The notes beneath the pieces were generated by a model. It was not told the DNA's origin. It saw nothing but the letters and a program-made list of their open reading frames with translations, and made no database searches. Positions 1-10,824 of a DNA stretch of 64,000 nt are shown piece by piece. How positions within the stretch are numbered: the stretch's first letter is position 1; every line of letters starts with the position of its first letter. Source of the stretch: Neoscytalidium dimidiatum (lineage: Eukaryota; Ascomycota; Dothideomycetes; Botryosphaeriales; Botryosphaeriaceae); NCBI GenBank assembly GCA_037367355.1, contig CM074698.1, forward strand, positions 2,356,001 through 2,420,000. The letters run 5' to 3'. The position numbers and the translations under genes are program-made.

Positions 1-2490
1 CTCATAAGCACATATCGCATGGCAAAGAATCAACCGATGACGATATTTACTGCCGTGACATGGCCTTCGAAAGACGGTTTCGCCCCGGGTTTCGCGCGAA
101 CGAGTATCCTGAAACTCCAGACGACAATCCACGCGGTGACGAACTGACCTTCTCGACATGGATGCACTTTCGACTGTGTAAGGATAAAGTCATTAGTCCG
201 AACGAAACACTCTTCTTGGTCAATTTGTGAGCCATGCCCTTGCTGGCCCTAGTGGCTTCAATGCTAACAATAACGTAGTTTCTTCGAGCATATGAATCCA
301 GTGTGCCAAATTCTGTCGGATTACTACCGTGATCCCAAAAATCATTTGGAATTGCTTAGGGATGAGCCGACACTGGCCTGCAGCATTGTTTGCGTTGCTG
401 CTCGCTACTGCCGCCTCCCGGGACATGCAGCTCTTTCTCGGGGAATGTTGGTGCACAACACTCTGTTCCGATATATTCAACAATGCATAACGCGCGTTGT
501 GTGGGGTCTCGGAGACGAAGAAATAGGTGTCGGAAGCTCCATAAGCTTCATCGAGAGCCTTCTGATCTTCATTAATTGGGTCAGAGCTCATTTGCAAGCA
601 AGCCAGACCTGATGCTAATGCGTGCGTAGCATCCGAGAACTCTCCAGATGATGGTCGAATCCACCGAGTTGGCGCTACCAACAGATTTTGAGACAGCCGC
701 GCACGGGAAATTCTTCTTTGAAAACAGTGTCCGAGGTATGATAATCTCTGGTAAATAAAGCCAGGGTACTCACGGATGAAAGGCATACATGCACACGTTA
801 TCACGAGGTTATGTCGACAGTCTAACAAGATGACATGGCAAGTCAGCTCAATCTGGTCTCATACGTACCTAGCTAATGAATTCCTACGTACAGGATGCTC
901 GTCGGGATCATGTCGACGCTTGCTCTCGAAATCGGGTTGTTTGAGCCTGATGCTATTCCGGGCGTGATTTCCACTCGGTTAGACGAACGCAAATTGCGGA
1001 TCAAGAAGCTCATTCTGCTTAATTGTGTCGAGGCGCACTACCGCCTCGGTAAAGCTGGATCTTTGCAACAGCCATTTGGTCTTTCCTTTGATATCCAGCC
1101 ACCAGGAGCAGCCATCAACCTCGATGAAAACTCCAAATTCGTCCATAGGTCATTGGATTGCGGTCTTGAGATTGCTCAGTTAACGCACATGGCGACAACA
1201 AGCCTCTACCAGAACCCGGCCCAAACGAAAAGCATGATAACATCTAGAAAATACGTCAACACCGTCACACATTTTGATGCTTTATTTCAGAATTGGCATA
1301 ATAAAGCGCAGGCTATTCCTTGTAAGCATGTTCTTCCACAATGCGTAGAGCTATACTTATCTCAACCATCAGCGCCAATACCAACCTTTACCGCTTTGAC
1401 CGAAATCATGCTGAATAGTGCTCGGGCACATGTGCACGTCATCGCTATCCAAGCAATCATGGAGAGGTCGCTTCCGCTCTCTTATCGAAAGGGCGAGCCA
1501 GAGCAGCCAAGAATCTTCGACGAATCTATCACAGCTGAGGTCATGAACTTGCCAGAAACCGCTCGAGATCTGGAATTGATTAAAGTGGTTAGTACAAACA
1601 ATAAGCCTCGTGCGATGTCTCTAAGCGAGATAAAGCAGCTGCGCTGACAGATGAGCAAGATTGCATCTGGATGCCGGCGAACTATGGAAATTGTGATCGA
1701 TTTACACCGTAGAGACACCTTCAGAATTGTGACAGAAACAATAAGGCAGCATGTGATATCAAGCGTGGTCTTTGCACTCAAGGTAGGTACTTATTTCACT
1801 TTAGTTCTGAGCTTGCTATCCATATCGCATGGATCATAGTGCTTTCCTTGTCGCCATTATGCGTCCATACATGCGGATTCGAATCGCTGATGCAAATTTC
1901 TTTGCCAGGTTGCTGGGTTAAACATAGAACCCAAGTCCGACATGATCCATCTCCTCAAGGAGGTTGTCCACATCATCGAGGTCTCTGCTATCGATGACCT
2001 TGATCTCGGTCCCATCTACGCGGACACACTTCGAACACTTATCACCAAAGTTGAGCATGCAAGGCCAGTCCGCGCTAAGCCCGCTGGTCAGTCTACGGAT
2101 CGACCCTCTGCGGAGGAGCAACAGAACTCCGCCAGTACAACAAGCGGTAACTATCCAACCAGCGCCAATGTCCGCTCGCCCTCCCACAACCTAGCCACTA
2201 CTCCTAGCTCGTCTTCCAAGGCAACGAGCAGCATGACGGTTTCGGCAGAGTCAGCACTCACTCCGGCTATGACGAACACAGATGACCCGGCTGCCAATGT
2301 TGCCTCCTTTGGATGCCCTGCTACGAACGGTGGAAATTTCGATGATCCGATGGTGACGACGGGTATGGATACGGATATTGTGGGGGGCGAACCTGCGGAC
2401 TGGAGCCAATGGTTGGCTTTCCAGTTCGATCCTTCCTTTTCAGCCTTCGAGATGGGCTATATGGTCGACGCGACGAATCCATTTGTTTGA
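1..2490 (+). CDS. Fungal-specific Zn-cluster-type transcription factor, 5' end missing
   Basis: The C-terminal part of a fungal transcription factor with the middle homology (fungal_trans) region; the DNA-binding end lies beyond the left edge. Visible exons: 3-226, 279-579, 630-about 735, an exon ending at 837, 894-1587, 1651-1782, 1909-2490. The join 226/279 gives LFLVNFFFEHMNPVCQILSDY, the classic start of the regulatory domain, and 579/630 gives INWHPRTLQ. The join 837/894 uses a GC-AG intron (GCAAGT donor) and gives NKMTWMLVGIMSTLALEIGLF. The last exon is Ser/Thr/Asn rich and ends WLAFQFDPSF...NPFV, a likely acidic/disordered activation tail. The junction between 735 and 837 is not resolved: the only in-frame option would be a 29-nt intron. 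Similar in layout to Aro80-like regulators of amino acid use, but the target genes cannot be told. Sure of the family, less of the exact exons. Confidence 0.72.
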
Positions 2491-3016
2491 ATTCTACCGA
2501 AATGCATCTTGGGTCCTGGGTGGCCCATGTCTGTGCCATCACATCAATCATAGAAGAAGGAAATAGAGATAGGCCACAATGGGTGACTGGCTTTGATACA
2601 TGAAATGCATCAGCGGAGGATGTCGTGCATTTGTCGGATTTTCGTTCTTTGCTCTCCGGGTTCCCGTTTACTTTTGGTTTTTGATGAGTCTCACGTCGAT
2701 GTAAGATATCACTTCAGATAGATTCGGGCATATGCAGTATACGTGGCGTTCAACGTTTCTCGCGATACTTTCAACGCCTTAATTAAGCAGAACAATTTAT
2801 TGATTGCAGTCCACTCACATGATATTGTAGCCTACGTATCGGCTGTGACCTGTCTACCGGTCTACATTGTGCCTTGTGCATCCCGTCCCCCCGTTCGCCT
2901 GCCACATATGTACGTCCTCCAAGTCAGAGACGCGCCGATAATCTAGGAGTCCTTCATCCTCGCTAGCGTGCCCAGGCTTAGTCCCATGTAGAATTCGTTC
3001 CACTGTCACGTTTCAC
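2491..3016. other. Intergenic, convergent 3' ends
   Basis: Lies between the 3' ends of the transcription factor and the polyol dehydrogenase. No open frame with codon bias or family motif was seen; probably 3' untranslated sequence of both genes. Confidence 0.5.
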
Positions 3017-4391
3017 TCACACTGGCACGTCCACCTCGTCCACGATCTGCACCTTGATGCTCCCTTGACTCAAATCGGCACACAGCTCCATGGCGTCCTT
3101 CGCTTTCTCGAGCGGGAAGACGTGCGAGACGAGGGGCTTGACGTCGATGACGCCGCCACTGATGGCGGAAATGCCGGCGGGCCATGTGTCGCGGTAGCGA
3201 TTGATGAACTTGAGGTTGATCTAAGCCCGGAAAAAAAGAAGTAGTCAGCAGCCACCACCACTCCACTGCAGCCTATCTCCAAGACTCCAGGAAATCAAGA
3301 ACGCACCTCAGCCAGACTCATGTGCATGAACGGCAAGTTATTCATGATATCCCTGCCGACGCCAATCACGCACACCGTCCCGCCCCTCCGCGCCGCGTAC
3401 CCAGCCGTGCAGACGCTGCTTTCGACGCCCGTGCATTCGAGCACCGTGTCCGGCGCCAGATACTCGCGCTCGTCCTCGCTCAGGCCTTCGGCGCCCCTCC
3501 CTTCCAAGAACAGCCGCCTGATCCCCTCGGCGTTCGCGCGCGCGTCGAGGCTGGTGTCGATCCGGTAGGTGCGCGCGCCGGGGACGTAGCGCTTCGCGAA
3601 CTCGAGGCGGGCGGGCTCGAGGTCGGTGATGACGAGCGGGTGGGCGCCGCTGGCGCGGGCGGCGGCCAGGGCGAGCAGGCCGATGGGGCCGGCGCCGCAG
3701 ACGAGGGCGGGGCGGCCCAGGGCGAGCGGCGCGGTCGCGATGCCGTGCATGACGACGGACAGCGGCTCGAGCAGCGCGGCCTCGGCGAAGGAGACGCCGG
3801 CGGGCAGCTTGTGGCACCAGCGCGCCGGGTGCGTCTTGAAGCGCTGCAGCGTGCCCGCGTGCGGGTAGACGCCCGCGAAGGCGACGGCGGAGCAGAGGTT
3901 GTAGCGGCCGGACGCGCACAGGAAGCAGGTCGAGCAGGGCACGCCCGGCTCGAGGGCGACGCGGTCGCCTGGCCGTAGGTGCGTGACGGTGGGGTGGGCG
4001 CGCAGGACGATGCCGGAGGCTTCGTGCCCGAGGATGCAGTCGCCGTCGACGGTCAGGCTGCCGATGCGGCCGCGGTGCCAGAAGTGGATGTCGGAGCTGT
4101 GGTTGAGGCGTCAACTCGGTTCGTTGCGATATGTGAGTTTTTCTTATTTCTTTCCCCCTCCTCCCCCTTTTGGTCTCCTTACCCGCAGATTCCAGTCGTC
4201 TTGATGTGGAGGAGGACTTCGCCGGGGCCGGGCTCGCGGATTGGAGCTTCCTCCAGCTTTATCCGGTGGTCGGCGGTGACTTGCAGAGATGGGTTGCCAT
4301 ATTTTTGCAAATCGGAGACGTTGGTGCTGCGGGCTTCTTTGCTACTCAGACGGACGGTGTCCGTGTCGTCCAGGACTACTGAGGGAGCCAT
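3017..4391 (-). CDS. Polyol dehydrogenase, L-arabinitol 4-dehydrogenase / sorbitol dehydrogenase type
   Basis: Zinc-dependent medium-chain dehydrogenase that oxidises a sugar alcohol (L-arabinitol, xylitol or sorbitol) to a ketose with NAD+. Three exons on the minus strand: 4391-4183, 4096-3307, 3220-3017, with two 86-bp introns, giving 400 residues, the normal length for the family. Catalytic-zinc motifs are present (TGICGSDIHFWH, GHEASG, LLEPLSV), as is the structural-zinc loop with four cysteines (CSTCFLCASGRYNLC). The nucleotide fold shows GAGPIG followed by VITDLE, whose aspartate favours NAD+ over NADP+. VLECTGVESSV and VIGVG are typical of fungal LAD/SDH. Transcribed away from the neighbouring dihydroxyacetone synthase gene across 724 bp, which suggests shared control. 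Substrate cannot be decided by eye; L-arabinitol is the best guess from the fungal pattern. Confidence 0.85.
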
Positions 4392-5115
4392 GGCGGTCGG
4401 GTTGTAGAACAGTAGCGTACTGGAGAGCGGTGGCGTGGCGGGGATGGGTGGCGCTCAGGAGATACAAAGGAGCTACAAGAGAATGAAGGAGGAGGCTGAG
4501 AAGACAGAAACCATTAGGGAAGAGATAGGCAAGGGAGATGCAGGCAGATCTGCGGTGCAGCATCCGGCATGATGTATGTATGTATGTACTATCGGAGCGT
4601 TCAGGCTGAGCCGGTCTAGGACTCTCTGGACAGTGGAACCGCGTAGGGTTCGCGAGTGACGTGGAACGGATTGCCGTGTTGAACACGTCGGGATGGGGCA
4701 TGAGCCAACATCCCCGCGTTGATCACGGCGGAAAGGTGTTGGCGGAATGTGGGGTAGGTGAAAGAGGAAAGTGTAAGCACTCAGTCCGCTTTCCTGGCCT
4801 GGCAATCCGCCGCGCCCCCGACGCACTTGCCACTTCCCGTAATAGTAGGAGCGCCGCCATATTCCCTCCACGCTCCAAGCCGCGGACTGTGATGCGCCGC
4901 CGACCTGGGAAAGTGCGCGCGCTGGCTGCTACGAGCAAGGCAATGGCTAACGCCGTGCCTTTGCGCCCCGCAAAGTCAACGGCTATATTTGTGTCGCGTC
5001 CTGCTCCATCTTTCAAGCTCACCGTCTCTCCGTCTCTGCCTCGACCCGAAACCTCCGTCTCTTTTCTTTTGCCTCTCTTTTTCTACAATTTCTTGTTCAG
5101 ATACCCTCACCAGCA
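4392..5115. promoter_or_regulatory. Divergent promoter between polyol dehydrogenase and dihydroxyacetone synthase
   Basis: A 724-bp region between two start codons facing away from each other. It holds a short ATGT tandem run at about 4573-4588, a TATA-like TATATTT at about 4983-4990, and a strongly pyrimidine-rich leader at about 5020-5100 just before the synthase ATG, as is common in highly expressed fungal genes. No specific operator was identified. Confidence 0.5.
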
Positions 5116-7400
5116 ATGGCGGTCACCAACGGCGTAACCAACGGCAGTACTGAATACGGCAAGAATGTCGTCGACGGGGTCTTGAAGGAGGAGAAGCTTG
5201 AGGCCAAGTCGGTCGCAAAGCTTTCACCAGAGCACGACCATGTTCTGAAGTGCTTCCGTCTACTGATCGCGGACCTCTGCCAGCAATTCAATGGCGGCCA
5301 CCCTGGGTGAGCAGCCCTCGAAGACAGAGCACGCGGGGGACCTCGGACTGACTTTGTTGTAGAGGTGCAATCGGCATGGCAGCCATCGGCATTGCCCTTT
5401 GGAAATATGTGATGCGCTACGCCCCGCACTCGCCCGATTTCTTCAATCGCGATCGTTTCGTGCTGTCAAACGGTGAGTTCTTGGAGAGTTTGTTCACAAC
5501 ACCGAGGCAAGGACGCTGACTCTCAGCAGGTCACACGTGCCTCTTCCAGTACACCTTTAACCACCTCGTCGGCTACAAGGCCATGACCTTTGATCAACTC
5601 AAGTCCTATCACTCGGATCGCGAAGATGCGCTCTGTCCTGGCCATCCGGAGATTGAGCACGAGGGTATCGAGGTCACTACTGGCCCCCTGGGGCAGGGCG
5701 TCGCCAATGCCGTCGGTTTGGCCATGGCCGCCAAGAATCTTGCCGCCACCTACAACAGGCCTGGATACGATGTCGTTTCGAACCACACCTGGTGCATGGT
5801 TGGCGATGCTTGTTTGCAGGAGGGTGTCGGCCTGGAGGCGATCTCCCTGGCGGGTCACCTGAAGCTTAACAACCTGACGGTCATCTACGACAACAACCAG
5901 ATCACCTGCGACGGATCCGTGGACCTGACTAACAGCGAGGATGTCAACGCCAAGATGCGTGCCTGCGGTTGGGATGTTATCGATATCTACGACGGCTGCT
6001 TCGACATTGAGGGTATCGTGGAGGCTCTCAAGAAGTCGAAGCAGTCGACTGACAAGCCCACTTTCATCAACGTCCGCACCATCATTGGCGTCGGCAGTGC
6101 TGTTGCGGGTAACGCTGTTGCCCACGGTGCTGCACTAGGCAAGGACGATGTTGCAAATATGAAGAAGATCTACGGTTTCAATCCTGAGGAACACTTCGTC
6201 ATCACCGACACCGTCCGTCAGTTCTTTGCCGAGTGCCCGAGTCGGGGCGAGAAGTACGTCCGGGAGTGGAACGAGCTTGTGGCCAGGTACAGCGAAGCCC
6301 ACCCTGAGCTTGCCAACGAGTTCAAGCTGCGCACTAGGGGCGAGCTTCCCGCCAACTGGAAGGACCTCATCCCGAATGAGTTCCCCCAGAAGCCCACCGC
6401 GTCCCGTGCCTCATCCGGCCTCGTCTTCAACCCTATTGCGCAGTCCATCAAGAACTTCATGGTTGGCACGGCCGATCTCTCACCGTCCGTCAACATGATC
6501 TGGAAGGGTAAGGAGGACTTCCAGCACCCGGAGAGGAAGACGGCATGCGGCATCAACGGTTCCTATGCCGGCCGTTACATCCACTACGGCGTGCGCGAAC
6601 ACGCCATGTGCGCCATCTCCAACGGACTGGCCGCGTACGCACCCAACACCATCATCCCGGTCACCAGCTCCTTCTTTATGTTCTACCTGTACGCGGCGCC
6701 CGCCGTGCGCATGGGCTCGCTGCAGCACCTGCAGGTCATCCATGCCGCCACACACGACTCGATTGGCATGGGCGAGGACGGCCCGACGCACCAGCCCATT
6801 GAGCTGCCCGCGCTCTTCCGCGCCATGCCCAACCTGCTGTACATCCGCCCGGGCGACAGCGAGGAGACGGCCGGCGCATGGATCGCCGCCATCGAGGCCA
6901 AGCACACGTCCACCATCATCTCGACCTCCCGCCACGCCATCCCGCAGCTCAGCCAGACGCGCCGCGACGGCGTTGCCAAGGGCGCGTACGTGCTGGAGGA
7001 AGTCGAGGGCGCGGACGTCACGCTCATCGGCGTCGGCGCCGAGCTGAGCTTCGCGCTCGACGTCGCCGCCGCCCTGAAGGAGACGGCCGGTGTCAGGGCC
7101 CGCGTTGTCTCGTTCCCGTGCCAGCGCCTCTTCGAGCGCCAGACCACCCAGTACAAGCGCGACACCCTGAAGAAGCACCTCGGCATCCCCGCCGTCGTTA
7201 CCGAGCCGTACGCGCCGAACGGCTGGGAGCGCTACGCGGACGCGGCTATCTGCATGAAGGGCTTTGGCAAGAGCTTGCCGGGGAAGCATGCGTACAGGTA
7301 CTTTGGATTCGAAACCAAGGCGATGACGGAGAAGGTGATGGGTTATTTGCAGAGGCTGAGGGAAGATGAGTTCTTGAAGTCGGAGTTTGTGGAGTTGTAG
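5116..7400 (+). CDS. Transketolase of the dihydroxyacetone synthase (formaldehyde transketolase) type
   Basis: Thiamine-diphosphate enzyme. Dihydroxyacetone synthase moves a glycolaldehyde unit from xylulose-5-phosphate to formaldehyde, making dihydroxyacetone and glyceraldehyde-3-phosphate. Exons 5116-5306, 5363-5472 and 5530-7400 (introns 56 and 57 bp) encode 723 residues. It reads much closer to yeast DAS enzymes than to TKL1: FNRDRFVLSNGHTCLFQY, LKSYHS, CPGHPEIE, GDACLQEG (GDA rather than GDG) with YDNNQ for the cofactor site, GVREHAMCAISNG, SFFMFYLYAAPAVRM, THDSIGMGEDGPTHQPIE, and VSFPCQRLF. The C-terminus is EFVEL, not a peroxisomal SKL-like signal, unlike methylotrophic yeast DAS, so a cytosolic place is likely. 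Family is certain; the formaldehyde activity is inferred from similarity recalled from the family. Confidence 0.9.
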
Positions 7401-8006
7401 ATTGTAGATCGATATGGGATCTGGGTTGACCGTTTCGACATGAAAAGAGACGATACGGGTGTGTTTTTCTACGTCTCGCATGATGGAAAGAGAAGAGTTT
7501 TATGGGCGTTTGGGGCAACTGTATGAATAAATTATATACTCTAATAATGATTGAAATAGATCTAAAACCAGAAAGACCTCAATTCGCCGAAAGGCTTCCT
7601 CGTGATATAGTCCTGTAGAGGTTCTTGCTTTTGTTCTAAATCTGCTGTAGAGATGTTTGTATAGACGATGGTGGACACATCTGGATATCATACGAGGAGG
7701 GACATGTCTCCAAGGCTCATTGATCCACATTCAGATGCTCAAAAGTTTCTCCATATCTTAACTTCCGAGCACAATAGCTCCCAAACAGTAAATAATGTTT
7801 TCCTCTTCCAAGGACTGTCGATGGCACGAAGCCTCCAAATATGAAGCATAGATATCACCTCTCTTTCAATGCCGATTGACCAATTCCGCCGCAAGTCATC
7901 TCATCCTTGACAATGAAAAGCTGTTTCGCGTACGACTCCTCGAGCCTCCCGAAGACCAGCTACATACGGAAGAACAAACGAAGAGAAAGGTTGAGGAGAA
8001 GGCTTT
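7401..8006. other. Intergenic, convergent 3' ends
   Basis: AT-richer sequence between the synthase stop codon and the stop codon of the minus-strand regulator. Several polyadenylation-like AATAAA/ATAATG stretches occur at about 7520-7550. No gene seen. Confidence 0.5.
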
Positions 8007-8456
8007 CTACCATTCCACTCTCATGTCCTTGAACAGCGCATGCAGATCCTCCAGATCGTCCCGCGGGGTCGAGTCCGCCAGATACCGGTACCGGCTTTCC
8101 TGGTTCGCGGCGCAGATTCGCAGCACCCCCGTCGCGAACCACCAGAACGCGTCGGCGTGTCGCATGAAGCCCGCCATGCGCAATTCTTCGGCTGTTGAGC
8201 GGGAGATGACGACGTCCCAGGCGGCTTTCCAGCGAGTGAGAGCGCGGGAGATGGAGATGTGGTTGGCGATGAGAAGTTTGTTGGTGCGGAGGGTGCAGAG
8301 AATTACGTTGAGGGCTGGGTTGGTGAAGGAGGCGGTTGGTTAGTTGATTGTAGGCTCGGTGCAGGTCGGTGAGGGTAGTCAGGTGGGATTGGGTGAGTTG
8401 GTGTCAAAATATTTGTAAAATTGGACGTGAGTAGCGTTTGTGGTGTAGGACGATCC

Positions 8457-8501
<45 letters not shown>

Positions 8502-10409
8502 AGAAAGAGAAAGAGAGGGAGAGAGAGAAAGAGGTGGAAATGAAAAAGGCTGACTAACCAGATATTACCGCCATCATGTGCCTTACCGTGACACCCTTAA
8601 GCTTAGCATCGTTATCAGACGGGATCCAATGCTCATCCTGCATAAAGAGAGTAACGAGTGATGCGAGCGATATTGGCGCCGCCGGATGCTGCGGTGAAAG
8701 ATTCGTGGTCGTGCGCACCATTTGACCGAAAGCCTCGGAGCTCTCGGCTTCGAAGAGGGCGTCCGGGCAGAGAAACGGTCCGGTACACTCGTAGGGTGAC
8801 ATGGATGACTGGCCATTAAATTGCCCGACTATAACAGCGTCGTTAAGAAAAGCCCAGTGATGGAGTCTGTACTCATCAGTCGTTTGTCTGCTTTATTTAC
8901 ACGGATATACGTATGAAGCTGAGAATCTCTGATTGCAAGCACCTACCGGATATTAAGCTCTTTAGCGATGAAATCCTGCCATGCTATGTCCGGAGATCGC
9001 ATTGTGTCTGTGCTGTCGCTACTGAATTTTGCTGATTGTAACGCTCTTACAGCCTCAAGTACGACAGGGTGACGCTGTGACCTAGCTCTGCGGCGTGCCA
9101 TCCGGTCATTAATGCTTCCGCTCGTAGAGTATATCAACATAGCGGCCTGAATGCATTCAACAAGATCTTTACCCTGATTCACAGCGGAAGTATCTGATCC
9201 ACTCCCCACCAGAGCTTGTAATTGAGGTACCCGGAAAATGTATTCCTCGGCGATCTCGAGAAATTGTCGTGCAGATAGAGCATCATCTGTAGGAACAGAG
9301 TAGACTGAACCTACTGTAACCACAGCTAGTAGGAGTGGCAAAGTCACTTTCTCAGGGTCAAAGGATGGCCGGTGAATAACTGGGAAGTGACGTTGCAATC
9401 TTGAGAAATAGGCCCAGATGAAATCGTTGAGGTTGATTCCGGTAAATACGCGTGTAGCTAGTGTCGCGTCAAAGTATGGGGCACCTGCACTGTCTATTTG
9501 ACGGAGACTCTCATGGAGCGCAGATAACTTTGAAACCAGTTCGTTCCCGCGTGCTGAGAGGCAAGATATGTCTGGGTCTGCCTGGGGCACGGGTGGAGGT
9601 TCGGTTGTGATATCCCCTCCATCCCCAGCCCACCAGTCGGGTAAGATGCCACTGATAATATCATCGTATCCGCGGGAGAAGTTTCTTGCTGATATCCCAT
9701 GTGTTTCTTCCTCAAGGTCGAGCGGCCGGGGCATTTGAAGCGTGGCATCTCGACTTCTGCCGTCTTCAGTTGCAAAATCAGCTGTTAATAGTGCTCGAGT
9801 AGTGTTGTCAATATGTGGGTCTGTAACGCTGATTAAGAAGGAGACAGCTAATTTGTCGGATCCTGGGCTGTCAGTCGCCGCATGGAGAGGCACAGGCGGC
9901 AAAGCAGAAGCGGAAGGCAGAAATCCGCCTTGTAGTCTTGCGTAAGAGCAAATCAAGCCATGTTTGCGGCATCTGAAGCAGTCTGAGGTTCCATCACAGG
10001 CCGTTTTTCTACGTGCACAATGATCGCAAGCCTGACGAGACTTGCCCCGTTTCTTCTCTGGCGGGAGCGGCCTCGTGTCTTTGTGCGGGCACGCTTTGAT
10101 GTGTCTACGGGCAACATCGCTGTAGATCCGTTAGCGGCACATCTGCTGGTTCTTTCTTTTTTTTTTTGTTCTTCTAGAAGGGAGGGAAAGACCTTCTAAC
10201 AAAGCCGCGATTGCAAAAGGGACAACTTGATGTGAGCCGTCCGGCATCTGTACAGGATCAGAGTTAGACTCTGCAATAGACTAGCAATTGGGGAGCGGAA
10301 ACTTGCGGGTTGCCTCATGTCGCCGAAGATGCGAACGTCTAGAGTATACTTTGAGGCACCTCGTACATCTGAACTCGACGGCGGCTGGCATCTGATTTGA
10401 TGAGCGCAT
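8007..10409 (-). CDS. Transcription factor with two C2H2 fingers, a Zn2Cys6 cluster and a fungal_trans domain
   Basis: Nuclear DNA-binding regulator combining two kinds of zinc finger. Exons (minus): 10409-10307, 10247-10193, 10119-8947, 8866-8559, 8314-8007; together 648 residues. The first finger reads FRCTRCLKVYSRRSHLRRHEATH; its last histidine codon is made by splicing across a GC-AG intron (10306-10248). The second finger, CPFCNRGFVRSDVARRH, is likewise completed by the second intron. The Zn2Cys6 cluster follows at once: ACDHCARRKTACDG...CFRCRKHGLIC. The regulatory domain starts near LNDFIWAYFSRLQRHFPVIHRPSFD. Intron 4 (8558-8315, 244 bp) is unusually long and contains a CA/GT microsatellite. 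An upstream in-frame ATG at 10529 is possible; 10409 was preferred for its A at -3. Target genes unknown. The type is known in Pezizomycotina. Confidence 0.85.
8459..8497. repeat. (AC)n microsatellite followed by GA-rich run
   Basis: About 19 uninterrupted AC units, followed by a purine-rich GAGAAAGAGA stretch to about 8535. The whole array lies in intron 4 of the minus-strand regulator, where it reads as GT repeats close to the 5' splice site side. Confidence 0.97.
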
Positions 10410-10824
10410 GCTGGATGTGCATCTCTTGGAGAAGTGGGTTGTTCGCGCGAGTGGGTTTCTCCCGATGGATCCGCTCGGCCCGGCCGCCACGCCATTCCCA
10501 CTAGGGCAGTTTACCCACGAATTGTGCATTACCTATTGCACCGCACCTCTGAGCCTCGGAATTTTTTGGAACAATCACAGAGCATCGGCATCAAGCCAGC
10601 CAATCACCAGAAAGAGATATGCAAATGTTGCTGGGGCCCTCGAACGACTATTGGCTGCCACGAACTCCCAGACCATTGCCGGCATTAGCCGATCCTTCCC
10701 CAGGACAATGGAAGCTGAACACGACGGACTTCCCTGAGGGAGACACATCATTCATCCGTTCTTCGCAACTTCTCTCTTGTCTGATTGAGAGTGTCACGTA
10801 CCTCTCTCTGGGTGTTTGGAAAGA
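10410..10824. promoter_or_regulatory. Divergent promoter between the dual-finger regulator and complex I PSST
   Basis: 415 bp between two start codons pointing away from each other. A CCAATC box is present at about 10599-10605 (AGCCAATCACC). No other element could be named with confidence. Confidence 0.45.

Noticed and set aside
220..828. Minus-strand frame of 202 codons
   Set aside because: Crosses introns and exons of the plus-strand transcription factor and has no recognisable domain.
3322..4114. Open frames of 200-260 codons opposite or beside the polyol dehydrogenase
   Set aside because: Arg/Pro/Ala-rich shadow translations of the GC-rich dehydrogenase exon.
6480..7481. Long minus-strand open frame of 333 codons
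   Set aside because: Lies opposite the dihydroxyacetone synthase coding exon; it results from the high G+C at third codon positions and has no family motif.
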